From assembly GCA_023402355.1 (NCBI GenBank), contig JAEXCG010000157.1, forward strand, positions 1 through 22,218: a stretch of DNA of 22,218 bases, given 5' to 3'. A program made the position numbers and the translations under genes. The stretch is from Bacillota bacterium. GTDB lineage: Bacteria > Bacillota > Clostridia > Christensenellales > Aristaeellaceae. The notes below the pieces were generated by a model. That model did not search any database. It was not told the origin of the DNA and saw only the letters and a list, made by a program, of their open reading frames with translations. The first letter of the stretch is position 1. Each line of letters opens with the position of its first letter. This document shows positions 1-9,600 of the stretch, in pieces.

Positions 1-138
1 CTCGCGGTCAGAAGCGGGGACAGGGAATTGCTGCGGCGCAGAAAATCGATCATGACGCCGGGCGAAATGGAAAAGGTGACGATCGACGTGACCGATCTGA
101 CGGACGACGTCCACCTGTCGATCGTGACGGAGGGGTAA
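1..138 (+). CDS. C-terminal fragment, probable FAD-dependent oxidoreductase (partial)
   Basis: Frame 1 is open from the window edge to a TAA at 136-138, giving 45 residues that end in SIVTEG. No cofactor or catalytic motif lies in this tail, so the function is inferred from context only. The next gene encodes a DUF1667 protein and begins 3 nt after this stop. In Clostridia DUF1667 genes usually follow a FAD/NAD(P)-dependent oxidoreductase of the glycerol-3-phosphate dehydrogenase (GlpA-like) gene set. The ribosome binding site of the DUF1667 gene (GGAGGGG, 127-133) lies inside this reading frame, so the two genes are probably translationally coupled. The coding call is fairly safe; the product name is tentative. 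Confidence 0.55.
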   Translation, partial: LAVRSGDRELLRRRKSIMTPGEMEKVTIDVTDLTDDVHLSIVTEG

Positions 139-141
139 GCG

Positions 142-504
142 ATGACGAAGGAAATGATCTGCATTTCGTGCCCGATGGGCTGCCGGCTTCTGGTGACGCA
201 GGCCGCGGACGGTCAGGTGACGGTCGAGGGAAATACCTGCAAGCGCGGTGAAACCTACGGCCGTCAGGAGATGACCTGCCCGATGCGCGTGGTCACGTCG
301 CTCGTCCGTCTGGAGGGCGGCGCGCGGCCGGTTTGCTCGTGCAAGACGCATAAGCCTGTTCCCAAGGCGAAAATTCCGCAGGTGCTGGAGGCGATCGCGG
401 CCGTGCGCGCGAAGGCGCCGCTTCACCGCGGGGACGTGCTCATCGAAGACGTCTGCGGCACGGGCGCAAACGTCGTGGCGACCTCGGATATCACGGCCCG
501 GTAA
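142..504 (+). CDS. DUF1667 domain-containing cysteine-rich protein
   Basis: This encodes a 120-residue soluble protein. The N-terminus carries a CxxCPxGC-type motif (C7, C10, C14), followed by C33 in NTCKRG, C46 in TCPMR, and a CSC pair at C65/C67. This spacing and the sequence TCPMRVVTS are characteristic of DUF1667. The cysteines suggest a metal or iron-sulfur site and a redox role beside the upstream oxidoreductase; the family's biochemical activity is not something I can state. The start at 142 is supported by the GGAGGGG site at 127-133. The gene sits 3 nt after the preceding stop, so it belongs to the same transcription unit, which appears to end at the hairpin at 518-548. Confidence 0.85.
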   Translation: MTKEMICISCPMGCRLLVTQAADGQVTVEGNTCKRGETYGRQEMTCPMRVVTSLVRLEGGARPVCSCKTHKPVPKAKIPQVLEAIAAVRAKAPLHRGDVLIEDVCGTGANVVATSDITAR

Positions 505-517
505 GGACAAGCTAAGA

Positions 518-548
518 GGACGGACGCGGGAGCGCCCGCCCTTTCTTC
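518..548 (+). terminator. Probable intrinsic terminator after the DUF1667 gene
   Basis: The arms GGACGG (518-523) and CCGCCC (536-541) pair with one A-C mismatch around an inner GCG/CGC stem, and are followed by TTTCTTC (542-548). The U-tract is short and interrupted, so termination may be inefficient. It lies 14 nt after the DUF1667 stop codon. The minus-strand reading has no T-run. Confidence 0.5.
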
Positions 549-585
549 ATCCTGAGGCAAAATGACGAAAGGAACGCAAAACCGG

Positions 586-609
586 CGCATTTTCCGGCAG
601 GAAAATGCG
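586..609 (+). other. Perfect 10-bp hairpin in the leader of the nucleoside kinase gene
   Basis: CGCATTTTCC (586-595) and GGAAAATGCG (600-609) are exact reverse complements separated by a GGCA loop. No T-run follows on either strand, so this is not a typical terminator. A -10-like AT-rich stretch (TAATATAAG, 624-632) lies between the hairpin and the kinase ribosome binding site, but I see no convincing -35 element. It could be an operator, an RNA-stability element or chance. Confidence 0.4.
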
Positions 610-657
610 AAGAAGTACAGAAATAATATAAGAATCGCACAAAAAGGGGGAAGCAAG

Positions 658-2316
658 ATGACGGAAAGGATTCGCCTTCAAATAAACGGCCGGGCGGTCG
701 ACTGCGAGGTCGGCATGAGCATGCAGGAAATCATCCATGCGCATCTGCCGCAGGCGGAGGAAAAGACGATCGCCGTGCGCGTGGGCGGCACGGTCAAGGG
801 CCTGCGCTGGCAGCCGCAGAAGGACTGCGACTGCGTGCTCGTCAATTACGAAGACGAAGAGGGACGCCGTGTCTACGAGCGCTCCGCGCGCTTCATCTTC
901 CTCATGGCCGTCAGGGACGTGATGCCGGGCGCGCACGTGCGGATCGAAAACAGCGCAGGCTACGGCGTATACGCGGTGGTCACGGGAGATACCGCGCTGT
1001 CCGGCCTTCGCGTGCGCCGCATCGAGCAGCGCATGCGCGAAATCGTCGACGCGGACCTGCCGTTTGTGCGCACGCGCGTCTCGCGCGAGGAGGCGATGGC
1101 TTACTTTGAAAAGGACGGACAGAAGGACAAGGTGCGCCTGCTGGCCTATCGCCCCTACACTTACTTCGACCTGTACGTCTGCGGCGACATAAAGGAATAT
1201 TTTTACGGGGAAATGCTCCCCTCCACGGGCTATGTTCGCCATTTTTCCCTGCAATTCTATCTGCCCGGCGTCGTCATTCAGCTCCCCGCGCCTACGCAGC
1301 CGACCCGCACCGCGCCTTTTGTGGAGCGGCCCAAGCTGCAGCGCGCGTTCGCCGAGGCCGCTCAATGGGGCAAAATCCTCTCCTGCAGCAACGCTGCGGA
1401 CCTGAACGACCTGATCGAAAACGGCAAAATCCGTGAGTTTATCCGGGTGAACGAGGCGCTGCAGGAAAAATGCATCGCCGACGCGGCCGACCGGATCGCG
1501 GAAAAGGGCGCGCGGCTCGTGCTGATCGCCGGGCCCTCCTCGTCGGGCAAGACGACGTTTGCGCGGCGGCTGATGATACAGCTTCGCCTGAGCGGCCTGC
1601 ATCCCGTCTCCATTTCGCTGGATAACTACTATCTGGACCGGGATAAGGTGCCGCTGGACGAGGCGGGGAAGCCCGACCTGGAATGCTTGGAATCGCTGGA
1701 CGTGCCGCTCTTCAACGACCATCTCGTGCGGCTGCTGCAGGGGGAAGAGGTGGAGATTCCGGAATTTTCGTTCAAATCCAAGCAGCGCAAACCCGTAGGA
1801 AACCTGCTTTGCGTGCGGGAGGATCAGCCCATCATCGTGGAGGGCATTCACGGCCTGAACAGGCAGCTCACGCAGGACGTGCCCAGCGAGCTCAAGTATA
1901 AGATTTACATCAGCGCGCTCACCCAGCTCAACCTGGACGACCACAACCGCATTCGCACCACGGACGTCCGGCTGCTGCGCCGGCTGGTGCGCGACTATCA
2001 GTTCCGCCACTCGCCCGTGGAGCGCACGATGGACATGTGGGATTCCGTGCGCGCAGGGGAAGAAAAGCACATCTTCCCGTTTCAGGAAGAGGCGGATCTG
2101 ATGTTCAATTCTTCGCTTTACTACGAGCTGGCCATCCTCAAAAAATACGCGTACCCGCTGCTCGAGGCCGTTTCGGAGGACAGCCGCTGGTATACGCGCG
2201 TGGTGCGCATGATAAAATTCCTGAATTACTTCAAGACGGCGGATGTCGAGGACGAAATTCCGCCTACTTCGATTCTGCGCGAGTTCATCGGCGGGTGCAC
2301 CTTTTACATGGAATGA
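658..2316 (+). CDS. TGS-domain nucleoside kinase (uridine kinase family)
   Basis: The 552-residue protein has a TGS-like N-terminal domain (residues ~1-70) and a threonyl-tRNA-synthetase-like second domain (~70-220). A P-loop kinase domain of the uridine kinase/phosphoribulokinase class follows. Walker A is GPSSSGKTT at residues 292-300, followed by SLDNYYLDRD and a Walker-B-like IIVEGIHGLN. Family members phosphorylate nucleosides using ATP or GTP; the exact substrate cannot be read from sequence, and the TGS part may be regulatory. The length is typical for this two-part family. I place the start at ATG 658, preceded by AGGGGGAAG (645-653). An in-frame ATG at 562 would add 32 basic residues with no homology-like character and no clear ribosome binding site. 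The gene appears to be transcribed alone or with the downstream lipoprotein gene 94 bp away. Confidence 0.88.
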   Translation: MTERIRLQINGRAVDCEVGMSMQEIIHAHLPQAEEKTIAVRVGGTVKGLRWQPQKDCDCVLVNYEDEEGRRVYERSARFIFLMAVRDVMPGAHVRIENSAGYGVYAVVTGDTALSGLRVRRIEQRMREIVDADLPFVRTRVSREEAMAYFEKDGQKDKVRLLAYRPYTYFDLYVCGDIKEYFYGEMLPSTGYVRHFSLQFYLPGVVIQLPAPTQPTRTAPFVERPKLQRAFAEAAQWGKILSCSNAADLNDLIENGKIREFIRVNEALQEKCIADAADRIAEKGARLVLIAGPSSSGKTTFARRLMIQLRLSGLHPVSISLDNYYLDRDKVPLDEAGKPDLECLESLDVPLFNDHLVRLLQGEEVEIPEFSFKSKQRKPVGNLLCVREDQPIIVEGIHGLNRQLTQDVPSELKYKIYISALTQLNLDDHNRIRTTDVRLLRRLVRDYQFRHSPVERTMDMWDSVRAGEEKHIFPFQEEADLMFNSSLYYELAILKKYAYPLLEAVSEDSRWYTRVVRMIKFLNYFKTADVEDEIPPTSILREFIGGCTFYME

Positions 2317-2359
2317 CGCGCAATAACAAAAAAAGCTACCTGCGTTTTTCGCTTTTCCG

Positions 2360-2388
2360 GTTTGCTTTTCGCCCACCTGCGCACAATA
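2360..2388 (+). promoter_or_regulatory. Weak forespore-sigma-like promoter candidate before the lipoprotein gene
   Basis: GCGCACAATA (2379-2388) fits the remembered sigma-F -10 pattern GgnnAnAnTw. GTTTG (2360-2364) is a poor -35 match, at 14 bp rather than the expected ~15 bp. It would place a start site only a few bases before the ribosome binding site GAGGAGG (2394-2400). A very similar -10 box (GCGCAAAATA) precedes the giant gene on the other strand. On its own this is weak evidence. Confidence 0.25.
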
Positions 2389-2410
2389 CCGTTGAGGAGG
2401 CGAATGAGCT

Positions 2411-3007
2411 TTGAAAAAGACAATCCTGGTACTCTTGAGCGCCTTGTTGGTTGTATCCCTGGCTGGCTGCGCGAGCAATACGACGCCGACGCCGTCTCCC
2501 TCGCCGATGACAACGACAGCGGCGCCGACGCAAGAAGCGACGGTTGAACCCACGACCATGCCGACGGAAGCTCCGACGATCGCGCCCGACGCGATGCCCG
2601 GCACGGGCGTGCCTGAAGCCGGCATGAGCGCAGAACCGACCGCGCCCGCGGCCAGCGGCACGATGAGCGACGAGGACGCCATGGCGGTGGCCAAGAAGGT
2701 CAGCGACGAGGTGCAGCGGCTCAGCGAGATCAAGAAGGCGACGACGCTGGTGGTCGGTGACACGGCCCTGATCGGCGTGGAATTTGACGCCCAGTACAAG
2801 GGCGAGATGACCACGCGGATCAAGGACATGGTCGCAAACCGTGCCAAGGCTGCGGACAAGCGCATCCAGAACGTATCCGTCACGGCGGACCCGGACCTGC
2901 TGACGCGCGTTCAGGATTTGGGCACAAAGTTGGATGGCGGGTCTGTCATCTCGGACATCACGACGGAATTTACGGAAATTGTCAACCGCATCGCGCCGGT
3001 GAGCTAA
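2411..3007 (+). CDS. YhcN/YlaJ-like sporulation lipoprotein
   Basis: This encodes a 198-residue lipoprotein. A KK-start signal peptide ends in the lipobox LAGC, with C20 as the lipidated cysteine. A low-complexity Thr/Pro/Ser/Ala/Met-rich linker (~residues 23-85) follows, then a compact C-terminal domain starting near DEDAMAVAKKV. That domain contains a strand pattern (TTLVVGDTALIGVEF ... RIQNVSVTADPDLL) like the YhcN/YlaJ spore lipoprotein family (PF09580). Bacillus homologues are made in the forespore and found in spores; that role here is inferred. The start is TTG 2411, since GAGGAGG at 2394-2400 is correctly spaced and the residues after it form the signal peptide. A strong terminator follows at 3019-3048, so the gene ends its own transcript. 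The linker is longer than in the Bacillus homologue and looks like a flexible cell-surface spacer. Confidence 0.8.
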   Translation: MKKTILVLLSALLVVSLAGCASNTTPTPSPSPMTTTAAPTQEATVEPTTMPTEAPTIAPDAMPGTGVPEAGMSAEPTAPAASGTMSDEDAMAVAKKVSDEVQRLSEIKKATTLVVGDTALIGVEFDAQYKGEMTTRIKDMVANRAKAADKRIQNVSVTADPDLLTRVQDLGTKLDGGSVISDITTEFTEIVNRIAPVS

Positions 3008-3018
3008 GCGCGGTATCG

Positions 3019-3048
3019 AAAAAGGACGGTTTGTGCCGCCCTTTTTTC
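3019..3048. terminator. Bidirectional intrinsic terminator
   Basis: AAAAAGGACGG (3019-3029) and CCGCCCTTTTTT (3036-3047) form a stem around TTTGTG. On the plus strand it has one A-C mismatch and a run of six T, and it terminates the lipoprotein gene. On the minus strand the same position becomes a G-U wobble, so the stem is uninterrupted, and it is followed by TTTTT. It can therefore also stop leftward transcription arriving from the giant gene. Confidence 0.8.
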
Positions 3049-3114
3049 TTTGGGTTTTGGGCATGCATAGGCGGGCCTACGGCATACGCTCGGGGTACAA
3101 AGGAGCGGATGCAA

Positions 3115-3693
3115 ATGGATTTGACGGGACGCGCGCGCCGATGGAACCGGTGCGGGTTCATCATTCTGTTCTTCGTGGGGACGCTTTGGCACTTTCTGTT
3201 CAACCTGTCGGGGCATTTCCCGCTCGTCGGCGCGTTCGCGCCGGTGAACGAGAGCATTTGGGAGCACGGAAAAATTCTGCTATGGCCCATCACCCTCTGG
3301 TGGCTGCTGGGCATGGCGCTGATTCGGCCCATGCGCGCGGCCTGGCCCCAGGGCGACGTGGACGTGGAGCGCAGGCAGGCGCGCTGGCTGCTCGGAGTCT
3401 GCGCGGCGGCGCTGACGGCGCTCGCGGTGATGATTGCCGGGTATTACACGTACACCGGCGCGCTGGGGCTGCACGCGCTCTGGGCGGATATCCTCCTGTT
3501 CGCGATCAGCCTCGGCGCGGGGCAGGCGGTGGGCCTGCGCGTCTTTGCGAAGGGGACGCGCAGGCGCTCCGTCCGGATTTTAGCGGCGTCGATTCTGGCT
3601 GCGCTGCTGATTTCAAGCGTCGTCTTCACGTTCCTGACGCCGCGCCTGCCGCTCTTTCAATGCCCGGTGACGCTGACCTACGGGCTGTCATAA
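3115..3693 (+). CDS. DUF6512-like small integral membrane protein
   Basis: The 192-residue protein has about five hydrophobic segments: FIILFFVGTLWHFLFNLSG, a Trp-rich ILLWPITLWWLLGMAL, WLLGVCAAALTALAVMIAG, the ALWADILLFAISLGAG segment, and ILAALLISSVVFTFL. The motif APVNESIWEHGK between the first two segments is typical of the DUF6512 membrane family, whose function is unknown to me. I chose ATG 3115 because AAAGGAG (3099-3105) sits 9 nt upstream; ATG 3109 is also in frame but only 3 nt from that site. The open frame extends back to 3031, but that overlaps the terminator at 3019-3048. The stop codon overlaps the stop of the convergent giant gene (3688-3693), with no room for a terminator between them. 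Confidence 0.75.
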   Translation: MDLTGRARRWNRCGFIILFFVGTLWHFLFNLSGHFPLVGAFAPVNESIWEHGKILLWPITLWWLLGMALIRPMRAAWPQGDVDVERRQARWLLGVCAAALTALAVMIAGYYTYTGALGLHALWADILLFAISLGAGQAVGLRVFAKGTRRRSVRILAASILAALLISSVVFTFLTPRLPLFQCPVTLTYGLS

Positions 3694-6600
3694 GGTGCCC
3701 CTCGCGATGGGAAAGACCGCCCGATGATCCTTGCCGTCCGCTTCAAGCGTGATCCAGCCGTCCGCAAGGGGATTGCCGTCGAGCAGCGCTTTATCGGCGC
3801 CGCGCTCGGCGCGCAGCGTATAGGCGCTGCCCTCAAAGCGATAGACGATTTCAAAGGCGTCCCAATCGGCGGGCAGTGTCGGGTTCAGGCGAATCCGTCC
3901 GGCGCGCTTTTCAAAGCCCAGCAGCACGTAGACGCCCGCCACGTAAATCCAGGCTGCGGAGCCCGTATACCAGGTCCAGCCGCCGCGCCCCATCTGCTGC
4001 TCGCTCGCGTAGATGTCCGCGGCGCTGACGTAGGGCTCCACGCGATAGCGCGCGGCCTTCTCCGGCGTATCGGCGTGGGCATAGGGCAGCAGCATGCGGA
4101 AAATTTCCCAGGCTTCCTCGGTGCGCCCCAGCTTTCGCAGGGCGTGCACCGCCCAGGCGGCGCCGTGCGTGTACTGACCGCCGTTTTCGCGCACGCCCGG
4201 CAGGTATCCTTTGATATACCCCGGCTCCAAGGGCGTGTCGTCGAAGGCCGGGGCGAGCAGGCGAACGATGCCGTGCACCCGATCGACGAGCTGCGAGAGC
4301 ACCGCGTCCATCGCCTGATTCGCGCGCTTTTCCGGCGCGCCCGCGATCACAGCCCAACACTGGGCGATACAGTCGATGCGGCATACGTCGTTTGCGGCGC
4401 TGCCCAGCGGCGTTCCGTCGTCCATGTAGGCCCGCCGGTACCATGCGCCGTCCCAGCCCTGTTCGTCCGCGGCGCGCAGGGCGTCGTCCGCAAGGCGGAT
4501 CAGCTCTTCCCGCACAGGCGGCTCACAGAGCGGCGCGAAGATGCGCGCCGTATAGCTGAAGAACCAGCCGAGCCAGACGCTTTCACCCTTTCCCACGATG
4601 CCGACGCGGTTCATGGCGTCGTTCCAGTCGCCGGTGCCGATGAGCGGAATGCCGTGCGCGCCAAAGGATACGTGCCGGATAGCGCGCAAACAGTGGTCGC
4701 GCAGCGGCTCCTCGACCTGCGAGGGCGCCGCCTCGCCGTAATAATCCTCGCTTCCGTCGGGGATTTCCACGTTTTGCAGGTAGACAACCCGTTCGTTAAG
4801 GACGGCGGCGTCGCCGGTCGCCGCGACGTAAGCGGCGGCGATGAAGGGTAAAAACAGCAGGTCGTCCGTCATGTGCGTGCGCACGCCGCGCGCGGGCGGG
4901 TGCCACCAGTGCTGTACGTCGCCGTCCTCGAACTGGTGCGCGGCGCAGAGCAGCAGATGCGCGCGGACGCTCTGGGGCTGCGTATAAAGCAGCACCAGCA
5001 TGTCCTGAAGCTGGTCGCGAAAGCCCGTCGCGCCGCCCGCCTGATAAAATCCGGCCTTAGCGTACAGGCGTGAGGCGATCGTTTGATACGGAAGCCAGCG
5101 TCCCAGCACGGCGTTCAAAACCGCGTCGGGCGTTTGCAGGCAAAGGGCGCTTAAGCGTTCGTTCCAGCGCTCCAGCGACTGGCGCTCGCGCGCGCGTATT
5201 TCCGGCGTGGACAGCTCGCTCACCAACGCCGCGGCTTCCTCGGCCGTGCCCGCATGACCGATACAGAACGCGACGGTCTGTCCGCTGTCGTTTGCGAGCT
5301 TTATGGAGCAGGAGAGCTGCGCCGCGGGCGAGAAGGGCAGGATGCCGCCGGGACCGGCAGGGTCGAGCGTCCCGTCCAGCCAGGGGGCGGAAATGTGGAC
5401 GTCCTTTCCGCCTACGACCGTCACAAACGCGAAGCCCGGCATGCAGGGGCTCTCCAGGAAGAGCGCGTTTTTCTGCGTCCGCGCGCGAATCAGCGTCTTC
5501 TGGCCGCCCGTCGTGTCCAGAATCAGATCGGCGGCCATCGAGACGGACAGCTTTGCGGTTCGCCCGGTCTGGTTTTGCAGCGAGAGGGAAATATATTGGA
5601 CCGGTCGTTTCACGTCTACAAACAGACTTGCGGTTTGTATGGCGTCGAGATAGACGCATTCCCACCGCGCCTGGCCCGGCGTGTAGATGACGCGCAGCGC
5701 GTCCTGCAGGGGCGACAGCTTGTTTCCGCGCGCCTCGTCGATCAGGGTGAGCCGAAGGCCGGATCGGTCGACGATCGGGTCGTTGCTAAAGGGCGTCAGC
5801 CGTCCGTCATGGCTGCTCGACGCGTAGGTCAGGTCGATTCCCCGCTCGGTGGCGATACAGCCCATCTTCGGGTTGGAAAGGAGCAGGCACCAGGGGGCGG
5901 GCGTCGGCCTTTGCCGGTCGATGACGTATGCGCCTTCCGGGTCAAAGCCGCCAAATCCGTTGTCGCAAAGAAGCTCTGTGCGCGGCAAAGTTCCCTTCGG
6001 CGCGGGTGCAAGGGGCCTCGCCGTCTCGGGCATCCTCCTCAGCGCCTTGAGCTGCGCCCCCAACGTCTCCCGTCCGCCGGTAAACGTCAGGCAGGACATC
6101 GAAAGCAGCAGCACGCGAAGCGGTTCGGAAATATTTCCCTCCTCTAGGACGTAAACGCCGCCCGCCTTGCGAATCAGGTCGCGCGCGTGGCCGCAGGCGA
6201 TCATGCCGTTCAGCATGTCGCGCGCGGGTTCGCCGTAATCGCCCTTTCCGGGACAGAGAAAGACGAGATCGGCCCAGATTCCCCATTGGCGCCAGGCCTC
6301 GTGCAGCTTGAGCGCCATGCGGCACAGCGCCTGATCCGCCGTGCCCGATGCCTGCACGGTGACGATCGGCAGGTCGCCGGAAATACCCAGCGCCCAGATT
6401 TCCTCGCGCGCAAGCGTGTTCTTCTGCGCGACGGCCAGCTGGTCGGGGTTCTGCCCGTTATACAGGGCATAGGTGGCCGCGCGCTGCACGATGTTCTGCG
6501 CGCCGGGATCGAGCGTCAGGTAGTCCGCGCTTACCTGCGCCTGAATCCGGGCGAGCGCCTGCGCGCGCAGGCAGGCCTCCAGGCCGTCGTATTGCGCGGC

Positions 6601-9600
6601 GCGCGCGGCAGCGGCCCCGGCATCCGGCTGCGCGCCCGTGGCGTAGGCGAGCGTGCAGCTCTCGCCGGGTTCGAGCGACAGGTCCGTCAGCAGCGCGACG
6701 CAGGGATCGACGACCGCCCCGGCGCTTTTCTCCGGCACGCCGGTCATCATCGCCGGACGATCCAGCGCGTCGTTTTCGCGTCCGAGGAACGCGCCCCGAT
6801 CGCTGATTTCGACAAACGCGGCGTCCGGGCTGCTGCATACGGCGGTGTGAAAGAGCGCCGGCGTCTCCTCGTCCCGATTGCGGGCGCGGCGGGAGGCGAC
6901 GAGCGTGCCGGCCGCCGGGATGTCCGTCTCGACGAACAGCTTGACAAACGCCGGATGCGCCTCGTCCGCGCGCTGCGAACACAGCGCGACCTCCATGTAG
7001 CTGGATACCCGGAGCTTCCGCGCCGTTTTGCCGGTATTCCTGACTTCGAGCACGTGCACGGCCGTGCCGTCCAGCGGACCGACGCAGCAGGTGAGCGCGG
7101 TTTCAACGCCATCCGTCGTCTGAGTATAAACCGCGCAGCCCGTCTCAAAGCGAATTTCGCCCGCCGGGCCCACGCAGCCCGCCTGAAAGACCCGGTCCTC
7201 ATCGCGGATATAAAACCGCATGCCATAGCCGGGCGCAAAGGGGTCCGAACGAAAGCGGGAAAGCATGTACCCGCCGCTCTTTAGCATGCCGCCGCCGCGG
7301 GCGTCGCACACGAGCGTGGTCCCTTCGCCGTAGAGCACCTGGGCATCGACCGGAAGCGCGCCGGGCGACGCCTTGCGCGAGGCAAAGGAGGAACGTGGCG
7401 CGGGCCTGTTTTCGCCGCGGACGGCGCGCCTGTGAAACCGGAGCGAGCGGCGCTGGGGAACGCGCTCCTCCAGGAGCAGGGAATAGGCCGACACGTCCAG
7501 CCGCTCGCTGAATAAACGCACCAGCACGTCGTCCATGAGCGCGTTGCACATCGCGCACAGCGCCATGCCCTGGTGGTGCGCCATATGGCTCTGAACGAGG
7601 GCAAAGCCGCCGTCCTGCTGAACGGAGTAGTCCGCCGCCTCGTAAAAGCCCAGCTCGCCCAGCCAGCCCTGCGCGTCCATCTGCATGAGGTTCTGCGCGG
7701 CGGCATGCGGTCGCACGCACAGCGCGAGCGCGGCGGCGTAGGGCGCGATCACATGGCGCGCGGTTTCGCTGCGCAGCGCGAGCTGCGGCAGGCCAAAGGC
7801 GTGATATTGATAGTTCAGCGCCGGGTCGAACTGGTAATGGCCCGACTCCGATATGCCCCACGGCGTCCTGGGGCACGCGGCGATCTGTTCGGCCACCGCC
7901 TGCAGGCACGCCTCGTGCAAAAGCGTCTCCGGCGTGAGGCGCATGAGCAGGGCGGGCATCAGGTATTCAAACATCGTCCCGCTCCACGAGGCGAGCGTAA
8001 CGCCCTTTCTCGTCTTCACGAGCGAACGACCGAGGCTCTTCCAGTGGCGCATGGGCACCTGCCCCGTCGCGACCGACAGGAAGCTGAGCAGGCGGGATTC
8101 CGAGGCCAACAGGTCGTAATGCGTCGGCTTCGGGCCCTCCACCGCGTCGGGTTGGATGCCGACGTAAAAGAGGTCGCAGCCCGCATCGTACAGGGCGCTG
8201 AGGTCCATGGCGTCAAACAGCGCTTCCAGCGCCTGCGCGAGCGGCCGAAAGCTCGGGTCGAAGCGCGAAAAATCCGCACGCAGGGCCTGCGCGCAGCACA
8301 GCAGGCAGGCGGCCAGATTTCCGCTGTCCACGCTGGAGACGTAAGCAGGGTTTAGCACGGCGAGGGTCTTCGTGTCGTACCAGTTGTACAGGTGCCCGTT
8401 CCACTTCGGGAGCTGCCGGAGCGTTTCAACCGTCTTTTCCATGCGCGCGGCCATCTCGTCCGGCTCCAGGAAGCCGAGGTAGCGCGCGGCGACGCAGGAA
8501 AGCAGGTAGAGCCCGATGTTCGTCGGAGACGTCCTGTGGGCTTTCCCGCGTTCCGGAACGACTTGCAGGTTGTCGATGGGCAGGAAGTGCTCTTCCTCCG
8601 TCACGGTACGTTCAAAAAAGGCCCAGGTCTTCTGCGCATAGGAAAGCAGCGCCTCTTTTTCATCGACGCCGAGCGGCAGGGTTTCGTGCAGCGGGGAATC
8701 GAGCCAGTGAGAAAGCGCGGGCAGGCAAAGCCAGGACAGGCCGAGGGGGAGGGCGAGCCAGAAATAGACGACGTTCGCCGCGCCGAAAAGCAGCAGCAAA
8801 CCGCCGCAGATCCTGGAAAACACGTAACGCTCCGGCTTGCCCTTTGCCTTTTCCGCGTCGTGCGCCGTCACCCAGTCCAGCAGTCCGCGATGCGATACGT
8901 ACAGCCGATAGAGGCTCCGCAGCGCCGCGTCCGCCTGCACGAGCGCCTGCTGCGCGATAAGCGCCGTCTGCACGAGCGCCGTGCGCAGTCCTTCGCGCGA
9001 GGGGGAAAGCAGCAGACCGAGGCTTGGAAGCAGCAGGGCGTACCCGAGCGCTGCGCCGCTCGAAACGAGCAGGCCCAGCAGCAGGAGCAGACCCTGCGCC
9101 GCGGGAACGAGGCTGCGGCGCAGATTGTCGTATATCTTGAAACGCGAAAACAGGTCGAGCGGGTTCTTCTGCCTTCCGAGCGGCGTTTGAATCTTTGGCA
9201 GCAGGTAGCCCACGATCTGCCAATCCCCCCGCGTCCACCTGTGCAGCCTTAAAAAGTACGCACGCAGGGTCGCGGGCTGTCCGTCGTAGAAGACCTCGTT
9301 CTCCGCGAACGCCGCGCGGGAAAGCTCGCCTTCCAGCAGGTCGTGCGAGAGCACGGTGCCGGGCTGGATGAAGGGTTCCGTCGCCTCCACGAAGCGTTCG
9401 ACGTCGTAGATGCCCTTTCCGGCAAAGCTTCCTCGGCCTGCGATGTCCTGATATACGTCTGAAACGGCGCTCACGTAGGGGTCCACTCCGCCGGGGCCGC
9501 CGAAGACGCGGCACAGAGGGGTGGTTACGCGGTGCGCGGCCTGCTCCATGCGCGGTTGGATGAGCGCGCAGCCGCGCCTGTGCCCGTCGCGCACGCGGGG

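Noticed and set aside
562..657. Upstream ATG 562 as start of the nucleoside kinase
   Set aside because: It would run through the 586-609 hairpin, lacks a good ribosome binding site, and adds a basic stretch unlike the family; ATG 658 has AGGGGGAAG before it.
547..2883. 778-codon open frame on the minus strand
   Set aside because: It lies antisense to the nucleoside kinase and lipoprotein genes, which have clear motifs and ribosome binding sites. Its translation is rich in Arg, His, Val and Ala with no domain, as expected from mirrored GC-rich codons.
3031..3114. Earlier start at 3031 for the DUF6512-like protein
   Set aside because: It would begin inside the terminator at 3019-3048 and lacks a ribosome binding site, whereas ATG 3115 has AAAGGAG nine bases upstream.
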